From Rhypophila decipiens (Eukaryota > Ascomycota > Sordariomycetes > Sordariales > Naviculisporaceae): a DNA stretch of 21,996 nucleotides. Positions 17,256 through 21,996 of the stretch are shown here, in pieces. The notes under the pieces are model-generated. The model searched no databases. It had not been told where the DNA came from and was given only the letters and a program-made list of their open reading frames with translations. The stretch lies in assembly GCA_033297075.1 (NCBI GenBank), contig MU858355.1, forward strand, positions 1 through 21,996, given 5' to 3'. The translations under genes and the position numbers were made by a program. Positions within the stretch are counted from its first letter, which is position 1; each line of letters begins with the position of its first letter.

Positions 17256-18310
17256 CTGTTGCCATCTTCTGTCTAAATCAGCTTGGCAATTTCTGATACG
17301 ACGTATCGTCACGTATGTGTACCACTTGTTAGGTGCTTCGAATTGTTGGCGAGAGCACTAAATACAATTCATCGCATCGGGGGGCCATCCACAGCGCAGC
17401 ACTACTTTCTCGTCGTGTGGATGGATAAGATTTAGAGATGAAAATGTATGCTAACTTCTCTCCGTGCAGGAAGTTCAGATTTTCCGTCCTCGAAGCTGCA
17501 CAACAATTTTTCTAGTTTTTGTGCGTTCGCCTGCTCCGGGCTTGTCCGTGGCTTTCGTGTCCCTTCATAATAACGTTAGACTATTTCCGAGCAATAAAGA
17601 AAGAATACTTGCTTTTTCCCTGGGTACTCCGAGTATTCTTCTTCTTCGACACGCTTTAGCTTTGGTGGTATCCATCTGGAGTGTTTTATTGTTCTCTTGG
17701 GATTATCGCGCTTCATGTCGAAACCGAGCCTTCAGCTCCAGGATTCGTTTGTTCATTTGGGCATTTTGGAATATAATTCGGGCTTGATTCACCCTCGCTA
17801 ACTCAATCCAAACGAAACTATACGGAAAGAAGATGCAAATGTGTGGGGAAGAGTGAGATTTGTAGAGATCGGGTTAGTTGTCAGAAGCTCAGAGCCGTTT
17901 GTGGCACTAACAAAGCGGGGTTATGTAGGAGCCATTTCTAGCTCTAGAAATGCTCGAGTGTATTGTCTACCATTGATAAGAGTTACCGTTCTAAAATACG
18001 GCTAGAGGCGAAAGTGACATCCGCCCGCTTGCATATAGGCCCACAGAGCTGCTGTCAGGGAATCCGGAATGTGTTGTTCTCTCTTCCCTGCACCCCACTC
18101 ACAACCAACCAATCCTCGATTCGGCCCTCAACTCACCAACCTGTTCCCCAAACGGCGATCGCGTCCATAACAAATGGCGCTGTACTCAATGGGCTAGGCG
18201 GCAGAGGCGGCCAAGGACGCCGCCATTAAGCCTGGCCCACCAACTTGGGTAAAACACCGTCGTAGTTGATATTGTAGATGATCTTGTGCTGTTCGGGACG
18301 AACAGCTATT
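17256..18310. other. Unassigned kilobase
   Basis: No gene is recognised. A 107-codon plus-strand frame (17464-17787) has no motif. A perfect 9-bp inverted repeat with a 22-base loop is at 17385-17424 (CCATCCACA/TGTGGATGG). The end near 18050-18230 is richer in C and could be retrotransposon-derived, as the next feature begins with a polypurine tract. Confidence 0.4.
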
Positions 18311-18484
18311 TGGAGGAGGGAACTGTCACGGCACCAACCCTGCGCGGTTAATCCACGGAGCATGTCATGTGATAGCGCGTCCTAGCTCCCACCTGTATTT
18401 ACCCACCGGCCATCTGCCCTAGATAGTTTCCTCTCTCCATGGCAACAAACATCTTAGTTGCCACCTAAGGTTCGCCCCGTGACA
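18311..18484 (+). mobile_element. Gypsy-type 3' LTR with polypurine tract
   Basis: A purine tract (TGGAGGAGGGAA) ends one base before TGTCACGG, and 161 bp later the sequence ends CCGTGACA. These are perfect 8-bp inverted LTR ends at 18324-18331 and 18477-18484. A polypurine tract abutting an LTR marks the 3' end of a retrotransposon, the priming site of plus-strand DNA synthesis. No integrase or reverse transcriptase is recognisable to the left, so the element is truncated. Gypsy type is inferred from the TGTCACGG style of the ends only. Confidence 0.6.
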
Positions 18485-18907
18485 ATTTAATACGGCTAAC
18501 CAGTGATACTCGCCGCGTAAGAGCTATCCTCCCCTCGGATTTTGCTAGGAATTTATGCTTTGGATTGTCAGCGCCTGCTTTAAGTCGGAACGGGGATATA
18601 TATATATATACGCTTGCTTGTGGAAGACAGCCTGAGTGGAGGGCGTCTTGAAACTGGATTGCATCATCGCTCCATTCGATGCTGTCCCCTATAGTCGCCA
18701 TGATCCCTCTTAAGTAGATGGATATCAGTTCATATGAAGCGACCCTCGGCTCTCGATCGATCCTGGGTTCATATTCCCAGTCCAGGACTATCTGGTTAGT
18801 ATAGGATCGGGTTGTTAGTAGTCGTTACATACCTAACTTAATAACGCCTCGAACAGAAATACGAATCGTTTTGATACGAAATTTTACAGAGTGAGATATG
18901 AGAGTAG
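18485..18907. other. Unassigned stretch
   Basis: Contains a short TA microsatellite (18596-18609) and a minus-strand 78-codon frame beginning MATIGDSIEWSDDAIQFQDA that could be an orphan N-terminal exon but has no identifiable family. A tRNA-like T-arm near 18763-18780 was considered and rejected. Confidence 0.35.
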
Positions 18908-19390
18908 TTATTGCATCGTATAGCTAATATAGTCAGTATAATGTGCTCCCCAGCTCAAGAAATGGGAAACAACCTGTGACATAATACTGGCGACTTCAAT
19001 CTCTGTTGAGAGAGGGAGGATATCAAGTAAGCTCAGCTCCACGTATTCACAGACAATATGAACAAGTTCATCGTAATAAATTGCCAGTGGCCGAACAATA
19101 TTTTGGTGCGCGAGGTCGCAAAAAACACGAAAATGTTTAAGATCCATCTCCTTGATTTCTTGGACAACTGCGAGCTGGCCACTTAAGGGAGGGCGATACA
19201 AGCCAATCCAGCCGCTTGATACGACTCCAACCGGCTTGTAGTCCGAGAGTGGGCTGCGTTTCAAGTAAACTGGAGGCATTGCCTTGGCAGGCGTCAGAAC
19301 TGACTCCCGCAAGAAGCCGGGTTTGCGTCTGAGGAACATATCGATCTCACTCGACTCTGAAGGGATAGTGTTACCGAGTGTTAACGGGGC
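18908..19390 (-). pseudogene. Protein-kinase-like N-lobe fragment
   Basis: The open minus-strand frame, from an upstream TAA to a TAA at 18908, reads YKPVGVVSSGWIGLYRPPLS (a glycine-loop-like strand), then LAVVQEIKEMDLKHFRVFCD (the VxxK strand and alphaC region). It continues HQNIVRPLAIYYDELVHIVCEYVELSLLDIL, seen as HQNIVRPLAIYYDEL and IVCEYVELSLLDIL (the HxNIV strand, hinge and alphaD). After ASIMSQV the similarity ends, and no HRD or DFG motif follows, so the catalytic C-lobe is missing. The usual VAIK lysine may be K in QEIKE. It is probably the 5' part of a STE/PAK-like fungal kinase or pseudokinase gene cut at an intron donor (CAG|GTTGT). Coding begins at or before the ATG at 19339. Confidence 0.6.
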
Positions 19391-19785
19391 TTATCGACCT
19401 TATATTCTCATAGACCTTCCAGCCATACGCTCCAACGAAACAAAATCGGTAAAAAAAGGTGCCATTCAATTCCCTAAAACTGGCGGTTCTAAAGATTTTA
19501 ATTTTATCGTGTTACAGCCATTTTGGTGCTGTTGAACTGGGTTTGAAGCCGATCTTGTATTGTGGGCGGTTTCTGGAGCTGGTTCAGCTGCCTGGAGGAA
19601 AGCCAGATTTAGACAGACTCCTGGATCACTCGGTGGTCATACTGAAGTGGGATTGTCTGAGGTGGATACAGGGGGTGTTTTATTGGGGTTGCCACATGTC
19701 ACGACAGAAATCTGCGGATAAATCCCCTTCAGATATGAGTATTGAATTATGGATTCTTGACGGTGAGCCTTGCCGATAGTGTTCA
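19391..19785. other. Unassigned stretch
   Basis: A 106-codon plus-strand frame (19459-19779) overlaps a 60-codon minus-strand frame, and neither has a family motif. Codon use does not favour either strand. No repeat or LTR end is seen. Confidence 0.35.
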
Positions 19786-20390
19786 CTATCTTCTCATTGT
19801 GTTGATCAACGCCGCACATTTCTCCATGGCGAGCTCGTCTGGTTTCTTGTTAAGATCATCGGGTTGACGGAGATAATGTTCCAAGATCGGAGTAGCCTCT
19901 TCGTATGATTTAAGAAGAATTTGTTCATCCGGTCCTCCGTTCGCTTGGTTGTCAAGGGGCCCCTCATTCTCGTTATCGTCATCGTCCTTGCTACGCCCCG
20001 AATCTTCCATATCTGCGTCCTGGAATATTTGACCTCCCCCCTTCATTTCTTCCAAATTCTTCCTTAGGCGTTTTTCGTCATACTGCCTTTTTTTTTTAGG
20101 CTTTTGTTGATCACCCCTAACTACCAGTCTGGCTTTGCACCTTTTAAAGGTACCGTCTTGATTTGTTTTGTAGGTATAAACCCACATACAATCCAGAATT
20201 TGTTGGCCTTGTAGCTCTTGTTTGTCCGCCTCGGTCCATGACTGCATCTGCATGTGACTTTCTAAATGGTCTTTTCAGCTTGAAGGAACTGAGGACCAAA
20301 AGGATGGTTCTTCAACTGATGGTGTGATTTTGGCAAAGGGGGTAACTCTTGGCTGTGAAGCGTTTGTAGGCCATTCTGCCGTCTAGCTAG
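19786..20390 (-). pseudogene. Ty1/copia reverse transcriptase N-terminal fragment, fused to unrelated sequence
   Basis: In minus-strand order, one frame reads LPPLPKSHHQLKNHPFG then PQFLQAEK. A one-base shift near 20263 leads to DHLESHMQMQSWTEADK, ILDCMWVYTYKTNQDGTF and KARLVVRGDQQ. This is the start of the copia reverse transcriptase domain (RVT_2), where the W.. and WV...K...G....KARLV.RG.QQ motifs are diagnostic. After RGDQQ the expected polymerase motifs and YVDD do not appear. The frame continues for about 105 codons as a lysine- and acid-rich sequence (KRLRKNLEEMKGGG, DDDDNENEGP, ILEHYLRQPDDLNKKPDELA) that I do not recognise. The polymerase is inactive. Confidence 0.78.
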
Positions 20391-20393
20391 CCG

Positions 20394-20684
20394 TTGAACT
20401 GCAGCCTTCGTAATGGGTTTGCCTTGGAAAACGACAGGTTGCAGCAGTCGGCCCTGTACGAGTGCCTTGTGAAGGTCGGCACGACCAAGGAGAAGAGGTT
20501 GATGATCGACATAATGGCCCTCCGGCAGTCTTACGAGAGGCGTGAGATTACAGAGGTTAGATGGATCAATGGTGAGGACAACATCGCTGACGCGTTTACT
20601 AAGGCGTCCCCTAACAAGCAGCTTGAGCGATTCGTCAGCACTAACAAGGCCACCGTCCGAGTTGAAGGTTGGGTGCTGCGTTGA
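20394..20684 (+). pseudogene. Ty1/copia RNase H C-terminal fragment
   Basis: Reads LYECLVKVGTTKEKRLMIDI, MALRQSYERREITEVRWING and EDNIADAFTKASPN, then EGWVLR and TGA. This is the conserved end of copia polyproteins (T.EKRL.IDI..LR..YE..EI.. ..I....N.AD..TK). It lies on the strand opposite to the reverse transcriptase piece just to its left, so the two are not parts of one reading path. A purine-rich string (TTAGGAGAAGG) and a candidate 3' LTR follow 20 bp after the stop, the expected order for the 3' end of a copia element. Confidence 0.82.
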
Positions 20685-20704
20685 TTAGGAGAAGGCATTC
20701 ACTG

Positions 20705-21125
20705 TGTCAACGGGCGTTGTGGTATTTTGATCACAAAGAAAAGACTGCCAGTGTGGGAACAAACGCAACACCACAACCCCCACCACACTCTACCTATCAC
20801 AACGACCTGCGCTACACCACATAGGGATCAACAGTGGGATGTTGGTTGTTTTCCTTGCTTTGGCTATGCAGCGTGGGTGAGCTACTGCAGTCATGATGAC
20901 ATCGGTGCTGCACTGCTGGTCAACAGCAGTGTGCAGCACCGATGGCCTACTATATGTAGGCCAGTAGGTAGCAGGTCCATAGACACACTAGATTGAAGAA
21001 TACACATGCACTACTAACGATCAGATTCACCAGAGCCCAAGAGGACTCTGTTGATATTGATCACCAGTGCAACCAACAATAATATCCAGAACTGCCTGGT
21101 TTGGCCATATAACCTGATGTTAACA
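20705..21125 (+). mobile_element. Putative copia 3' LTR (421 bp)
   Basis: It starts TGTCAACGGGCG, just after the RNase H stop and a purine-rich string, and may end ...GATGTTAACA, whose complement TGTTAAC nearly mirrors the start. Two strong hairpins lie in the middle (20900-20962). The 5' boundary is supported by position; the 3' boundary is a guess based on the end match, and no target-site duplication was established. Confidence 0.5.
20900..20962. other. Two adjacent hairpins inside the putative LTR
   Basis: Hairpin one (20900-20944) pairs CATCGGTGCTGCAC and TGCTG with CAGCA and GTGCAGCACCGATG around a GTCAA loop, with a 2-base bulge. Hairpin two (20944-20962) is GGCCTAC-TATAT-GTAGGCC, a perfect 7-bp stem. 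Both are strong enough to fold in RNA. Confidence 0.85.
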
Positions 21126-21528
21126 GGTTCTATACCCGCCTCGGCTTCAGCAATCGGACTAGCCACCATGCCGCTCAGGGCAAAGGACTCAACGTAGACA
21201 AGGAGATGAGGGGCCCAATATTGACCTGACGATGAGTAACGTTTTCTACCCAAGGCCGTGCACTCTCTACGAGAACTCAAGCCGAACAGAAGACCATTTC
21301 AGACGCACTGAACGTTGAACAAGATCGTCTAAAGACATTTTTCAATGGAGCTTCAGAATATTTTTGGAGGAAACTTAACCGAAGCCTTAAAGGCTTCTAC
21401 AATTACAGTGGCTCAGAGTGGAGCTCGTCTCCTTGACCACCCCGCCCTGCAGCTCGAACCAGCCCGCCGGATAAGGTTCGGCAACCTTATTTAGACCCCC
21501 ACCCTCTTTGTTGTGTGACTCTTGCCAA
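21126..21528. other. Unassigned stretch with a small ORF
   Basis: A 49-codon plus-strand frame (21345-21494, MELQNIFGGNLTEALKAST... to RFGNLI) has a regular, coding-like composition but no known relative that I can name and no introns. It could be a fragment. Nothing else is recognised. Confidence 0.3.
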
Positions 21529-21753
21529 TCACCATTCGGGCTCGCAGCCATACAGAACAAGCCAACAGAGACACAGTTCACAGTTATCTCGACAGTAGTC
21601 CCCTACTCGCTCCAGCAGCCGAGCTTTCTGGAGGTCGGCGTTTCGTGGTGATGGCGTGTTTATGCTGTTAGGAGCGCTGCCGACGTCCGCTGTGCCGCTT
21701 GCGACGGACAGACTTGCAAAGCCGGCGTAGCTTAAAAGTGATTCGGCGTGCAT
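21529..21753 (-). pseudogene. Cysteine-rich fragment (helicase- or zinc-associated tail?)
   Basis: A 74-codon frame with ADLQKARLLERVGDYCRDNC followed by ELCLCWLVLYGCEPEW, then TGA. The spacing CxxxCxxCxC with an adjacent GC, after a charged helix, resembles cysteine-rich segments found near the C-terminus of RecQ-like helicases of fungal subtelomeres and mobile elements. That is a weak recollection, not an alignment. In the next frame the sequence goes on NGDWQESHN, offering a possible histidine partner, so a frameshift may have ended it. Confidence 0.3.
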
Positions 21754-21847
21754 GATGAGACACTGTCATCAAACGGAATGTGGAAATTTGGCACAGTGGC
21801 ATTACCGTTCGACTCTCACAGCAAGCGCTTAAAACCACTCTTTTTAG

Positions 21848-21889
21848 TTTTTTTTTTTTTTTGTTTATAAAGACTCGGGGCGAGTCTTT
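21848..21889. other. Poly-T run followed by a perfect hairpin
   Basis: Fifteen Ts (21848-21862) are followed by AAAGACTCG-GGG-CGAGTCTTT (21869-21889), a perfect 9-bp stem with a 3-base loop, and then TTG and a run of seven to eight Gs. The rest of the window, to 21996, has no gene; it ends CCGATAAGCCGATAAG. Confidence 0.8.
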
Positions 21890-21996
21890 TTGCGGGGGGG
21901 GAGTTGTGACGGCTGTCACGTGACGGCACTGCAGATGGCGGGGCATTGACACTGCAATAGTGGGGGAATGGCGGCACGCTCCGATAAGCCGATAAG

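Noticed and set aside
17464..17787. 107-codon plus-strand ORF
   Set aside because: Hydrophobic and serine-rich without a motif, in low-coding-signal DNA; probably chance.
18755..18788. tRNA-like 3' part (CTGGG-TTCATATT-CCCAG arm and TCCAGGA)
   Set aside because: The T-loop has eight bases instead of seven, no 5' acceptor partner TCCTGGA lies about 70 bases upstream, and no anticodon arm can be drawn.
1..21996. Secondary-metabolite gene cluster
   Set aside because: The FMO fragment and VIB-1 could suggest one, but there is no backbone enzyme (PKS, NRPS, terpene synthase) or transporter, and the FMO is broken.

Overview
The window looks like nuclear DNA from a filamentous ascomycete (Pezizomycotina, most likely a Sordariomycete). 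The signs are short GT-AG introns of about 58-73 bp with CTAAC-type branch sites, a VIB-1/XprG-type NDT80 regulator, fungus-specific families (2EXR, short aminoglycoside-phosphotransferase-like proteins, NLR/NACHT remnants), and Ty1/copia, gypsy-type and pogo-type transposon remains. No bacterial, viral or organellar features are seen. Family names come from remembered motifs; no database search was possible.

Layout. 0-3.5 kb: a terminal-inverted-repeat (TIR) element, a copia Gag-pre-integrase relic, an intact 2EXR gene, then a chimeric wreck in which an EST1/SMG7-type RNA-binding domain is fused to a flavin monooxygenase (FMO) fragment across two perfect 43-bp direct repeats; a stop-ridden fragment of another fungal protein follows. 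3.8-5.7 kb: a complete four-exon vib-1/xprG orthologue on the minus strand, the best-supported gene here. 6.3-8.7 kb: a second copy of the TIR element, a 297-bp LTR, a coiled-coil-like gene fragment, and the 3' end of a pogo/Fot1-type transposase with subterminal repeats. 8.8-10.2 kb: an intact gene for a Ser/Pro-rich protein with paired cysteine motifs (F-box-like). 10.2-12.7 kb: mostly unassigned, but holding a 246-bp perfect inverted copy of the FMO fragment. 12.7-13.8 kb: an APH-like kinase gene. 13.9-15.8 kb: a repeat mosaic (14-bp minisatellite with inverted counterpart, CGGGAC cluster, 30-bp tandem repeat, a diverged inverted repeat with a RIP-like pattern). 15.8-19.4 kb: a small conserved fungal gene, an NLR fragment, a gypsy-type 3' LTR with its polypurine tract, and a protein-kinase N-lobe fragment. 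19.8-22 kb: two copia pol fragments facing away from each other, a 421-bp putative LTR with strong hairpins, and a cysteine-rich fragment.

Overall this is an accessory, transposon-rich region: a few intact single genes (2EXR, vib-1, F-box-like, APH-like, small DUF gene) lie in a patchwork of decayed and rearranged pieces. There is no operon logic and no evident pathway. The most unusual structure is the recently copied, unmutated 246-bp FMO segment about 9 kb from its twin in opposite orientation, plus the repeat-mediated chimera that one copy sits in. I found no convincing new defence or biosynthetic system.
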